Position numbers and translations under genes: made by a program. From contig NZ_CP066784.1 of the NCBI RefSeq assembly GCF_028751195.1, forward strand, positions 2,418,001 through 2,482,000: a stretch of 64,000 bases of DNA, written 5' to 3'. This DNA comes from Alicyclobacillus sp. ALC3 (GTDB lineage: Bacteria > Bacillota > Bacilli > Alicyclobacillales > Alicyclobacillaceae). Positions 1 to 8,108 of this stretch are shown piece by piece. Each line of letters opens with the position of its first letter. The stretch's first letter is position 1. The notes below the pieces were generated by a model, which was not told the DNA's origin, searched no databases, and saw nothing but the letters and a program-made list of their open reading frames with translations.

Positions 1-163
1 TCAGAAGTATGTCGCTAGGTTACACAGTGAACGGTTGACGAGGATATATGTGCCTGCGGTGCCCGTTTTTCATGAGATGTTCCATCCATACATTGCTTGA
101 GTCATTTCGAAACCTCTAAGGATCAGGTCATAATGGTGAGAGGAAAATAGGGGGGGTGAGTCC

Positions 164-1294
164 GTGGGTGAAGAAGTCATACAAAAGAGAAAACTGTCGC
201 GGGAAGAGAAGCTAGAACAAGAGCGGAAAAAACTCGAACAAGAGTTGTCTGAAGGAGACTTTGGGACCTTACGTGCGCGCGTGGCGTACATTTTGAACCG
301 CTACCCTAAGACACGAGATAGTGACATCGAACTACAACATAGGTATTGGGCGACATTTCATCCGGAGCAGTACCGGTACGGGCAAAGTGTAACTGCTGAC
401 GACATGATGAATCTAGCTAGACTAACACACCTAACTAGAATGAGAGCTAAGATTCAGAACCAGTTTGGACTATTTCTTGCTTCGGAAGGGGTAAGAGAGG
501 AACGAAAGCGCTTGGCCCAAGCTGTGCGGGAAAACATTGTGGTAGATGGACCGATAGGTATGGATTCGAGCGCAGTGTACTGTGACGAAACAGGGAAGGA
601 TTCCACGTTTCTCGGGGTCGGTGGAGTCTGGTTCGCTAACGTACATGATTCGTGGCTTTTACAAAAACACCTCAAGCGCTGGCGAGAGTCCAATGGCGTC
701 AAGTCCAAGGAATTCCATTTTACAAAGTTGAGTAATGGGTTACTGCCGTTTGCCATGGACTTTTTTTCCGAAGCCGTTTCTCAAGCGACGTCTTTGGGGT
801 TCAAGGCTGTCTTTGTCGAGCGTCAAGGATTGAGACACAATCAGGAGGACACCCTTCGTGAGCTACACTATCAAGTTGTATATCATGGAATTATACATGA
901 AAAACAAACTGGGCGGACAAGCTTTCCACGGGCTGTAACGATGTGGAAGGACAAAGATGAAGGCTGGGATCTACTACATCTACGTCGACTTCATGATGAC
1001 TTAGAGGTTGCAATAGATAGACGGTTTGGTGAAGATGTCAAACTTGGTCAAGTGTTACCGGTAGGATCCCAGGACAGTTTTGTGATCCAACTGGCTGACT
1101 TGTTCATGGCCAGTCTTAATCGTGTGATGGAGCGCGAAGCTGATTCAGATCATGTGAAGGATCGGATGGCAAACCACGTACTAAGCACCTTAGGAATTAC
1201 GTTTAAGAACGGGCAGCAGTTTAACCTAGCTAATCAAGACTGGGTGTCAATTGATTTCATTAGTAACGATTCGAACTTGGCCCTTTACTCGTAG
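164..1294 (+). CDS. DUF3800 domain protein
   Basis: A protein of 376 residues whose C-terminal two thirds match the DUF3800 family, an RNase H-like fold of unknown but probably nuclease-related function. Visible hallmarks are YCDETG (residues 139-144, acidic pair D141/E142), KEFHF (182-186) and QLADLF (309-314, D312), the acidic positions expected for the fold. Residues 5-30 are highly charged and probably helical. The GTG start follows a GGGGGGTGAG ribosome binding site. It is followed after about 70 bases by a second gene on the same strand (1364), so the two probably form an operon. DUF3800 genes are common in defence and mobile regions; the exact role here is not known. Confidence 0.8.
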   Translation: MGEEVIQKRKLSREEKLEQERKKLEQELSEGDFGTLRARVAYILNRYPKTRDSDIELQHRYWATFHPEQYRYGQSVTADDMMNLARLTHLTRMRAKIQNQFGLFLASEGVREERKRLAQAVRENIVVDGPIGMDSSAVYCDETGKDSTFLGVGGVWFANVHDSWLLQKHLKRWRESNGVKSKEFHFTKLSNGLLPFAMDFFSEAVSQATSLGFKAVFVERQGLRHNQEDTLRELHYQVVYHGIIHEKQTGRTSFPRAVTMWKDKDEGWDLLHLRRLHDDLEVAIDRRFGEDVKLGQVLPVGSQDSFVIQLADLFMASLNRVMEREADSDHVKDRMANHVLSTLGITFKNGQQFNLANQDWVSIDFISNDSNLALYS

Positions 1295-1363
1295 GTCTAA
1301 CAAGGCGATAAGTTTCACCATCGCACAGTGCTGGTCCACCATAACCGTTACGGAGGGATTATC

Positions 1364-2281
1364 GTGTTTATAGGTGTAGAGCGAACAGGAAACAACGAGA
1401 GGACGCTGACATTTCTAGAAAATGTTATATTAGACCCAGAACATTGGCTGGATCGAGTGCTTTTTTGTGGCTCTGAACAGGGAAGTTTGCTTCTGATGAA
1501 TGCCTTGACTGTACTTAGTTTTCGAGGGTACAAGGTGGCTTACTTTAGAGAACAGGATATCTTGAACACTGGCAGCGAACCGGGTTGGTATAATAGGGGG
1601 CCAGACATTGTTGCATTGGACGGATTGTTTTCCCAGCAAAGTTTGACGGAAGAGCAAGCAGTGCGTTTACACGACTTTCTGAACATACACCAACATTCTC
1701 ACCTGTGGGTCACCACCCGGCTCAGTTCAGACCAGATTTTCTCGCCAGGGGTAATTCAGAGTCTAGACAGCGGAACTACGTGGTCAAGGACATTCTTGGG
1801 TTGCAAACAGTTATTCCTCGAAACTCAGGAACTGAACAGGTTTTTGGAATTGGCTAGAAACCTCTCCACAGATGATTATAGACTAATACAAACTATTGAC
1901 TTTTTGAGTCATCCTGTAAAGCCATATAATGAGTTTGAGGGTGTTTTTACGCGACATGACATTGTTAAAGCCCTTGTCAATGGAAATGACCGACAGAACA
2001 ATGTCCTTACTGTTTCTACATCTGGGATCGTCGGTTTAAGGAACTTCAACCATATCAAAAACTTTCATGACATTGCTGTGAGGTCAGAGGCCTACATGGC
2101 TGGCAATGGATATGTTGGATCTGAGCCTACAACGAACGAGCTAGATGAGACTTACCTGCTATTGCTTGAGGGTTATTTAACATATCTGGAGACCGGGGAA
2201 GAACAGTTTAGGGATGTTAGGATGAGTAGAGACTCAGAGCATCAACTGTTGATAGCCATCAAAAAGCGACTGGGAAAATGA
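1364..2281 (+). CDS. Unknown protein with degenerate AAA+/DnaC-like core
   Basis: No family recognised with certainty. The GTG at 1364 is chosen because a GGAGGG site sits six bases upstream; an upstream in-frame GTG at 1328 lacks one. The order of motifs resembles DnaC/IstB/DnaI-type AAA+ proteins: LFCGSEQGSLLLMNAL at residues 34-49 sits where a Walker A loop would be, PDIVALDGL (80-88) looks like a Walker B strand, and LWVTTRLSSDQI (114-125) like the sensor-1 strand. The Walker A lysine and threonine are missing, so ATP binding is doubtful. The gene follows the DUF3800 gene and probably works with it. The AAA+ relation is inference from motif order. Confidence 0.6.
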   Translation: MFIGVERTGNNERTLTFLENVILDPEHWLDRVLFCGSEQGSLLLMNALTVLSFRGYKVAYFREQDILNTGSEPGWYNRGPDIVALDGLFSQQSLTEEQAVRLHDFLNIHQHSHLWVTTRLSSDQIFSPGVIQSLDSGTTWSRTFLGCKQLFLETQELNRFLELARNLSTDDYRLIQTIDFLSHPVKPYNEFEGVFTRHDIVKALVNGNDRQNNVLTVSTSGIVGLRNFNHIKNFHDIAVRSEAYMAGNGYVGSEPTTNELDETYLLLLEGYLTYLETGEEQFRDVRMSRDSEHQLLIAIKKRLGK

Positions 2282-2318
2282 CTGTATTGTATGCTACCTA
2301 CTACACTGGTGCGGAACC

Positions 2319-2353
2319 AGCCGTAAAGTCATTCAGCAGTTTGCTTTACGGCT
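2319..2353 (+). terminator. Hairpin after the DUF3800 pair
   Basis: A perfect 10-bp inverted repeat (AGCCGTAAAG, 2319-2328, and its complement at 2344-2353) with a 15-base loop lies 38 bases after the stop of the preceding gene. There is no long T run, so a rho-independent terminator is only probable. Confidence 0.45.
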
Positions 2354-2369
2354 GAAGGCATCGAGTATT

Positions 2370-2760
2370 TTACCAGTAAACTTCAATCCCTTTGTGTTTC
2401 CTGTGACACTGAGTGACCCAGGACGACACTGACTTGTGAAAGTGGGATGTCTTCGTTTTTGCTCTGGTCCAGTCGTCTTCCACGCCCGTCGCAAACATCG
2501 GGGAATTTTCACCCTTCTGGTTAAGCGAGAACTCCAGTTCAGTACGGCAAGTCATCCACCCCAATCTCCCTAACAGGTATATTGTCTCCGGTGCCTCGCT
2601 CGTTCATGTAGAATCGGAAAGTATGAGTACCCGCTGCGTTTTCGCCGGCTCCGTCCAGTCCATCAGCTCGACGCGTTCGAAGTACCATCCCATCCCATCC
2701 CCATCCCCGAAATTCGCCTCTTCGAGCCCTTGTAAGGCATCATGTGGTACAAAAACTTGC
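2370..2760 (-). pseudogene. Possible decayed coding remnant
   Basis: The reverse strand reads as coherent protein-like sequence for about 130 codons, interrupted by one stop near 2590. The segments contain FERVELMDWTEPAKTQ and, further on, RTELEFSLNQKGENSPMF. No start codon with a ribosome binding site is seen and no family is recognised. It sits in a region full of element remnants, so it is best read as a dead fragment, but this is uncertain. Confidence 0.25.
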
Positions 2761-2767
2761 CGTTTGA

Positions 2768-2795
2768 CCCGTTACGGTGAACCCTACCACAAGTA
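2768..2795. repeat. Short copy of DUF6431-element repeat
   Basis: The 28 bases starting CCCGTTACGGTGAACCCTAC match the beginning of the longer repeats at 4441-4533 and 6354-6432. It is probably a leftover end of the same element. Confidence 0.5.
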
Positions 2796-2824
2796 GATGC
2801 AACCTTTTTCGCCTCGGTTTGAGT

Positions 2825-3259
2825 CTACCGTGCCTTACGCGGCGTGACTGCAAACAGGATGGAGTAAACGAGTATAGACAACAGGAACCCGAGAGACATC
2901 CACAACGACATCACGTTTTGTTGTCCATCTGACAAGAACGCTGCGCCTGTAGCCCAAGATACGAGTGTAGAGAGAAGTCCAGCGATGGCAAGTACAGTCC
3001 AATTACCTCGTCGGAGCATCGCGGCCATGACCAGCACGGCAATCGTAAACAGAAGCAGCAATGTCCCCGTTAGGATGTGGACGTTTGTCAGGGTGCTATG
3101 TTGAGACACCCACTTGGAAGCATCCCCTCCAGGCAAGCTAGGAATGTTCACGTATAGATTCGTCAACATCCCGAGAATAAACTGCACCCCAAATAGAAAT
3201 AGCGTCGCGACGAGGGTATAACGAAGAGCTTTTACAACGCGCATACCTGTAACTGCCAC
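2825..3259 (-). CDS. Small four-helix membrane protein, unknown
   Basis: A hydrophobic protein of 144 residues with four predicted membrane helices (about residues 10-32, 56-78, 88-108 and 118-137) and a short basic tail (TPRKAR). The GTG start at 3259 is preferred over a TTG six bases upstream because AAGGAGG (3268-3274) lies eight bases before it. No family is recognised. A histidine at the head of helix 2 is the only obvious polar ligand. The promoter region carries a perfect 22-bp palindrome that overlaps a good -35 box, so the gene is probably under control of a dimeric regulator not encoded next to it. Confidence 0.7.
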   Translation of the reverse strand: MAVTGMRVVKALRYTLVATLFLFGVQFILGMLTNLYVNIPSLPGGDASKWVSQHSTLTNVHILTGTLLLLFTIAVLVMAAMLRRGNWTVLAIAGLLSTLVSWATGAAFLSDGQQNVMSLWMSLGFLLSILVYSILFAVTPRKAR

Positions 3260-3339
3260 GAACAAGACCTCCTTAAGCTGTATAACAGCTCACAAATATC
3301 TGTCTGTCTGATTGAGGCGATTGGTTGTTTCTAACGAAT

Positions 3340-3380
3340 ATCCTAATAGAAAAAAATCGAATAGTCAATATTGACTATTC
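3340..3380 (-). promoter_or_regulatory. Promoter with 22-bp palindromic operator
   Basis: Positions 3359-3380 form a perfect palindrome with half-site GAATAGTCAAT. Read on the minus strand, TTGACT inside it (3363-3368) is followed by a 17-base spacer and TAGGAT (3340-3345), a plausible -35/-10 pair about 80 bases upstream of the membrane protein gene. A repressor bound here would cover the -35 box. Confidence 0.6.
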
Positions 3381-3502
3381 AGTGATGATTAAACTGTGAT
3401 AAGCGCAGTTACTTACGCACCCTGGATGCGCAAGAGGGCCGTGGAATGGCGACGTGCCCCGCTCACAGCGTGATCGTGAGCGGAAACACGCCGTCCGCAG
3501 AA

Positions 3503-3533
3503 AATAGCCCTTCCGGCTGCCAACCGGAAGGGC
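3503..3533 (-). terminator. Terminator of the MNT/HEPN pair
   Basis: GCCCTTCCGG (3507-3516) and its complement (3524-3533) form a perfect 10-bp stem with a seven-base loop. On the minus strand it is followed by TATTTTCTG, as expected for the end of the nucleotidyltransferase transcript. Confidence 0.7.
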
Positions 3534-3580
3534 CTTTCAAAATAAAACTACGCACAATCTCTCGTCCATTCGTTCTTGAT

Positions 3581-3907
3581 TTACATCAACTCATGAATTT
3601 CAATACCAGTTTGAACAATCTCATCCACAATCCCAAGTCGTTCTTCAAATTCTTTGTTTGTAAACGCCACAGGTTCCAAATCTACTTTACATCCAACTGC
3701 CTTTCGCAGGAGGTAGGTGATGCCTTCGACTCTCGATATGGATTCGAAGTAATCTGAGAAAATGGCCACATCTACGTCACTGTCGGAGCTAGAATGCCCT
3801 TTAGCAAATGAGCCGAAAATGATTGCCTTGCTCACGGGAATATCGCGTTCAATCATCTGAACATAGTCGATAACAGCGGCCTTTATTTCTTCAGGGATTG
3901 TAACCAT
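3581..3907 (-). CDS. MNT-type nucleotidyltransferase (MntA-like antitoxin)
   Basis: A minimal nucleotidyltransferase of 108 residues, the usual size for the MNT half of MNT/HEPN modules. The active-site signature GS-x10-DxD is intact (G32, S33, D44, D46). In studied pairs the MNT protein neutralises its HEPN RNase partner, in some cases by adding AMP to it. The gene overlaps the upstream HEPN gene by 25 bases, which supports translational coupling and joint function. A hairpin terminator follows. Whether this pair acts as a toxin-antitoxin or in phage defence cannot be told from sequence. Confidence 0.85.
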   Translation of the reverse strand: MVTIPEEIKAAVIDYVQMIERDIPVSKAIIFGSFAKGHSSSDSDVDVAIFSDYFESISRVEGITYLLRKAVGCKVDLEPVAFTNKEFEERLGIVDEIVQTGIEIHELM

Positions 3908-4302
3908 ACAAACGCCTCCTTTGATTGGGTCAAAACTTCCTTGGCCTTTTCTTGGCTGACCGCCTTTGTTAACTTTTCACGATAGGAAGGATATCTCTCC
4001 GAGATGTAGTAGGCTAACAACTCCGCAAAGAAAGGCTCAAACTTGTCCGAGAAGCTTAATACATTGGAATGTAGCGGCTCCTCTTCCTCAAACAGAGGCC
4101 TAAGAACAAAGTTGATGTTGTGAGTTCGTGGAGCTTCAGATCCTTTGTAAAGTACGAATAGTCCTTTGGCCAATTTCTCGATGGACTGTTGACACATGAA
4201 GACAACATAAAGGTATCTACCGCTTTGAAACATGGCCTCTGCAGTATCCATATCGTATTGGGAGATGTCTTCCCAGTGATTATATTTCTCCAGATTATCC
4301 AA
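3883..4302 (-). CDS. HEPN domain protein (toxin partner of MNT)
   Basis: A helical protein of 139 residues of the HEPN class. It has the N-terminal helix with ISQYDMDTAEAMFQSGRY (14-31), the conserved CQQSIEKLAKGL segment (38-49) and a C-terminal SERYPSY (102-108). This arrangement resembles the COG2250 group rather than HepT/DUF86, because the classical R-x4-6-H ribonuclease motif is not evident. It is the first gene of the two-gene MNT/HEPN operon. HEPN proteins are commonly RNases; activity here is uncertain because of the motif difference. Confidence 0.75.
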   Translation of the reverse strand: MDNLEKYNHWEDISQYDMDTAEAMFQSGRYLYVVFMCQQSIEKLAKGLFVLYKGSEAPRTHNINFVLRPLFEEEEPLHSNVLSFSDKFEPFFAELLAYYISERYPSYREKLTKAVSQEKAKEVLTQSKEAFVWLQSLKK

Positions 4303-4440
4303 GACGTTTCCCCCAAACTGTATACAGGAGCTTAATCGCCTTATCCATTATACCTCGATCCGTTGAGAATCAGCTTACCATCACGTTGAACTAACTCCTT
4401 TTTGAGAAATGGAGAACGTGTGACCGTGAACTTGCCATTT

Positions 4441-4533
4441 GCCCGGTTACGGTGCACCCTACCATAAGTGACGGCAAGTTTTTCGGAGATTTCCCTCGAG
4501 TGGCGGGGGAGGCGTGGAGAATGAGGATGCCCC
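4441..4533. repeat. Dispersed repeat, copy 1
   Basis: A ~90-bp segment with TACGGTGCACCCTACCATAA at its left and GTGGAGAATGAGGATGCC at its right is about 80% identical to 6354-6432 and shares its first part with 2768-2795. It lies beside the DUF6431 remnant, so it is probably the end of the same mobile element. Confidence 0.7.
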
Positions 4534-4540
4534 CGTTTTG

Positions 4541-4740
4541 CCGACCTCGAGTGAGGGAGCAAATCAGGGTGTCTTTGTGTTGCGGGTAGATGCTACCGGA
4601 GCCTTGAATCCACGTCCGCTTTCTACTTCCTATGAGATGGAGCCTACTTTGGCAGCAAGGACAGGGGACAATCTCCGCACTCCGAACAAAAAACACTGGC
4701 AATGGGGCTTTCAACAAGCTCGTAATCTGCTAAAATGACC
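4541..4740 (-). pseudogene. DUF6431 (transposase-associated zinc finger) remnant
   Basis: Reverse-strand frames carry MVILADYELVESP (one frame) and then IVPCPCCQSRLHLIGSRKR (another), which together match the N-terminal zinc-ribbon region of DUF6431 proteins found in transposon-like elements of this bacterial group. The reading frame shifts near the second cysteine pair and the rest of the protein is missing, so the copy is dead. The remaining bases up to 5045 show no coding sequence. Confidence 0.45.
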
Positions 4741-5045
4741 ATATCTTTGGTTGGTGACGTCCCTGGTGTGCTGTTGGCGCAGCGCACATGAGCAGGGGCG
4801 TCTTTCCTTTCCTGGGATACGGTCATTTTACCCAGCAACTTTTGGACAGGCAATTACGTCAGCTTTCGGTCATTTGGCGATGGCCAAAACATCAGGATTA
4901 CCGGAGGATAGGCGTCGGCGTTTATCCCTTATAGGTATCCGTGCCACACTCTGCCCGCATTCGCGCAGGTTTGTATATACTAATGTCACGGGGCTTTCAA
5001 GCGGAGAAATACTTCGTGATGCATTCTTCATGAGAGGAGAAGCGT
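4741..5045. other. Non-coding gap upstream of exonuclease gene
   Basis: No supported gene. The last part holds the ribosome binding site (GAGAGGAGAAGCGT) of the exonuclease gene; a promoter is not clear. Confidence 0.5.
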
Positions 5046-6086
5046 ATGAAACGGCTACTGCTGATTGACGGTTCGTCGCTCTTATTCACTTCGTTTTTCG
5101 CAAGTGCGCCGAAGGCATACTTGCGGGCACGTACTGACGAAGAACGAGACCAGGTTCTCCACAAGATGCTGAAAACCAACTCGGGTCTCTATACAAACGG
5201 TGTGCTGACAATGACCCGAATGTTGTTGAAGCTCACGTCCCAACACGGCTTCTCACACTTGGCAGTCGCTTGGGATATCAGTCGGGAGACACATCGTAAG
5301 GAGCGGTATGCTCTGTATAAGGCGCATCGACCGGAGGCAAGACCTGAACTGGGGGAACAGTTTGGCACGATGCAGCGGGTGCTGAAAGCCATGAACATCG
5401 CTCAATTCAAAGTCGACGGTTTCGAAGCCGATGACATCATCGGGACACTTGCCGACCGATTTGAACGAGAGATTCCTGTCATCATCGTCACGAAAGACCA
5501 AGATGCGCTTCAACTCGTATCCGAGCATACGAGAGTCTGGCTCCAAACTTCAAAGGCAGACGAATATCGCGAACTGTGTGGGAGTACCGGGTTGCCTTAT
5601 TCCGTACCGGATGGCTATTTCGAGTTCACGCCGATCACATTCGAAGCAGTATACGGACTATCTCCGGTGCAAATGGTGGACAAGAAAGCGCTCGAGGGCG
5701 ATTCATCGGACAACATTCCCGGTGTGAAGGGCGTGGGAGAAGCATCTGTTGTACCGCTGCTCCAGGAGTTTAGGACAGTCGAGGAACTGTATGCGCATAT
5801 CGAGAATTTGTGCCCAGCAGACGAGGCGGCGATGAAGGAACTGTTTAAGGCACTCGGACTGAGACGGTCCCCACTATCGTATTTGCTCAAAGACCCGTCG
5901 GAAGATGGCGATTTGGTCGGGAAAAGGGCAGCCGAGCTCAGCAAGGAGCTTGCCAGCATTCACCGAACGGTTCCGATTATTATGGACGTGCAGATGGACA
6001 GCCTTCAAATCGAGATCGACCGTTTGGGTATGGTACGGGTATTTGAGGAACTAGAATTTAAGGCCTTACTGAAGGCAGCAATGTAA
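5046..6086 (+). CDS. Stand-alone 5'-3' exonuclease (FEN/PolI N-terminal type)
   Basis: A protein of 346 residues equivalent to the 5' nuclease domain of DNA polymerase I without proofreading or polymerase domains. It opens with LLLIDGSSLLF (4-14, first metal-binding aspartate D8), has GFEADDIIGTLADRF (125-139) and VTKDQDALQLV (147-157) with the metal-binding acidic cluster, and DSSDNIPGVKGVGEASV (219-235), the helix-3-turn-helix that binds DNA. Such nucleases cut 5' flaps and RNA primers. It is longer than the typical ~290 residues through a C-terminal extension of about 70 residues of unknown role. GAGAGGAGAAGCGT precedes the ATG. The gene appears monocistronic, between element remnants. Confidence 0.9.
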   Translation: MKRLLLIDGSSLLFTSFFASAPKAYLRARTDEERDQVLHKMLKTNSGLYTNGVLTMTRMLLKLTSQHGFSHLAVAWDISRETHRKERYALYKAHRPEARPELGEQFGTMQRVLKAMNIAQFKVDGFEADDIIGTLADRFEREIPVIIVTKDQDALQLVSEHTRVWLQTSKADEYRELCGSTGLPYSVPDGYFEFTPITFEAVYGLSPVQMVDKKALEGDSSDNIPGVKGVGEASVVPLLQEFRTVEELYAHIENLCPADEAAMKELFKALGLRRSPLSYLLKDPSEDGDLVGKRAAELSKELASIHRTVPIIMDVQMDSLQIEIDRLGMVRVFEELEFKALLKAAM

Positions 6087-6590
6087 GCTCACCTGCTGAA
6101 CCGGTCAGATAGATGTCAGGTATTCAACATTCCGTATGGACATGTCGATGTTGATAGCCGTGCACCCTGTGACGCCGATGGATACGTTGTGGCTGCGCCA
6201 TGCTGAAGCTCGGTGCTCGCAGCCGGGTGACCAAGTTTTTCGTCGCCTGTGCGTCCGGACCGGACTTTGGAATGACGGTCAATGCAACCATTTTGTCAGG
6301 AGATATGGGGAGGACCCGGCTCAAATATGTATAACAGTGAAGTGGTCGCATCTTGAACCCTACCACAAGTGACGACAAGTTTTTTGGTGTTTTCCCTCGC
6401 GAGGCGGGGGAGGTGTGGAGAATGAGGACGCCAATGCCGCATGCCTCAATATGCCGGGGAACACGGTGTAGGTTATGTGCTGCTAAGCGGTGAAAAATTT
6501 CGTGATCGCACTTTCCGGAATCCCCGATATCCCCCTTCTCTGGGCGTGGCGAGCCGTGAAACGTTCTCCCGAATGAGCGCCGGAATCACA
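6087..6590. other. Gap with element remnants
   Basis: About 500 bases without a supported gene. The middle holds the second copy of the dispersed repeat (6354-6432). Reverse-strand reading near 6180-6350 is protein-like for some 30 codons but has no recognisable family. Confidence 0.5.
6354..6432. repeat. Dispersed repeat, copy 2
   Basis: Begins GAACCCTACCACAAGTGACG and ends GTGGAGAATGAGGACGCC. It corresponds to 4441-4533 at about 80% identity and to the short copy at 2768-2795. Confidence 0.7.
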
Positions 6591-7046
6591 CTATGATTGT
6601 TTCTTCGGAAGCGTTTTATAACTTATTGTGAATATGATGACTGATGTAACGATTCCTACCAAATCAACGAAGCCCTCGGCGGCCCACGACTCGCCTATAC
6701 CCGAGAACGTCGGCGTTGTGAAGTAACTCTCATACCCACTGTCGTACAGCGCGATTTGGTGGTTGATATGGACGCAAGCTATCACTAACCCTAGCAAGGT
6801 GAACCTACTAATCCATTTCATTATGGGCTTGTTGTTCGTACGGGAGAACTGGGTAGCGAGATAGGCACAGACAAAGGCATTCACTATAGAGACCAGGAAA
6901 AACGTAAGAATCCCGAACATGCCGGCGTGTGAGAAATTATTCCGCCATCCGATGGACTTCCATAAATGAGAAATCACGATGAAATAAATAATCTCTCCAA
7001 TGATGACTCCCGCAGTCTTCAACCACAACAAAGCCCATCCCTCCAT
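6591..7046 (-). CDS. Four-helix membrane protein, unknown
   Basis: A protein of 151 residues with hydrophobic segments at about residues 9-28, 40-64, 80-97 and 124-143, ending in a basic tail (LPKKQS). A histidine pair in VHINHQIALYDSGYESYF lies in the loop after helix 3. No family is recognised. Neighbours are remnants, so context gives no hint. The gene is intact and has membrane-protein composition, which makes it likely to be real. Confidence 0.6.
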   Translation of the reverse strand: MEGWALLWLKTAGVIIGEIIYFIVISHLWKSIGWRNNFSHAGMFGILTFFLVSIVNAFVCAYLATQFSRTNNKPIMKWISRFTLLGLVIACVHINHQIALYDSGYESYFTTPTFSGIGESWAAEGFVDLVGIVTSVIIFTISYKTLPKKQS

Positions 7047-7668
7047 GCCGAAAATTGTGAGTGTACATCGGTGCAGGTCGTCGATGGTACACCAAGTGTG
7101 TCCTATCTATTCAGAGTAAAAGAATCCTGTAGATGGATCATACATTGAAATCGCGTATGATTGTGGGCCGTAGATCAATCCAGCGGAAATTTCCTCCATG
7201 TTGTCAAGCACCCAGTTTGGGACGGGGTTTGAACAGGCTTGTGAGGTAGCTCACATGAACCCGCCTGCTCCCAGAATGTTGTCCATTACCGTTTGGCAGT
7301 CGGACCCTGGGACCCAGTAAAGTGGTGGATGATTGTGAAGATACTGCACTTCACGCAAAGCTTTTTCGGCTTCGGTAGAGGAAGTAGAGAAAACGGAAGG
7401 GGGTACCTTGCTCCGGGTTTAGTTTATGTTCTGATAAGCGCCCGGGCTCAGGAGATCGTGTCCAAGCCCGCTATAGCGCACTTTCGAGGTACGCGCGATG
7501 ACGAACTAAAAAGCCAATCATGATGACATCCCACTCCTAGCGGCAGGTGCTGCGGAGGAAGATGAGTCCCCAGAATCCTGCGTACCATGCATGTAAGTGC
7601 AACACATTTGACTCATGCCTATTACGCTATGGAGCAGAAGAACGACAGAACGACGAGGAGCGGTTCCG
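7047..7668. other. Gap without supported gene
   Basis: About 620 bases. Short open frames occur on both strands but none has a ribosome binding site, family likeness or consistent codon use. The last 20 bases hold the GAGGAG site of the zinc-ribbon gene. Confidence 0.4.
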
Positions 7669-7941
7669 ATGGATGTAACAAATCAATTGGAACAAATAAA
7701 ATCTTGTCCGAACTGTGTAAACACCGAATTTGTAGGTGGCGTAGTGAGTTCCGCTGGAATGGGTTACGGAAGAGTCAAAAAACCATCCCTCGAAGGGGAT
7801 TTGCGCACTCATCAGGCGCAACTGTCGATGATGGCATGCAAAACCTGCGGCTGTGTGATTCGTTTGTTCGTTAACCGCCGGATCGACTGGAATGAAGGCA
7901 GCCCTAATGCTGGTGCATCTGTAGCAATGATTTTTCGTTGA
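7669..7941 (+). CDS. Small zinc-ribbon protein
   Basis: A protein of 90 residues with two cysteine pairs, SCPNC (near residue 12) and CKTCGC (near residue 62), which should bind one zinc ion. The ATG at 7669 is chosen because GAGGAG lies nine bases upstream; longer in-frame versions have no such site. The second CxxC is followed by VIRLFVNRRIDW. Small zinc ribbons of this kind often bind nucleic acid or act as subunits of larger complexes, but no function can be given. It stands alone. Confidence 0.6.
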   Translation: MDVTNQLEQIKSCPNCVNTEFVGGVVSSAGMGYGRVKKPSLEGDLRTHQAQLSMMACKTCGCVIRLFVNRRIDWNEGSPNAGASVAMIFR

Positions 7942-8108
7942 TTCTGTTTGAACATGTGGTCGATCAGGCAGTGTGCTTGTGTCGCACATGGGCAGGAATT
8001 TTCACTATCATATCCGTGTAAGAAATGTGCTTTTGCTATTGAATCAGTTACGGAGACTTCTTTCGATAGTTGGTCTTACCTAGAGTTAATAAATCGTTCC
8101 TGTCGATT

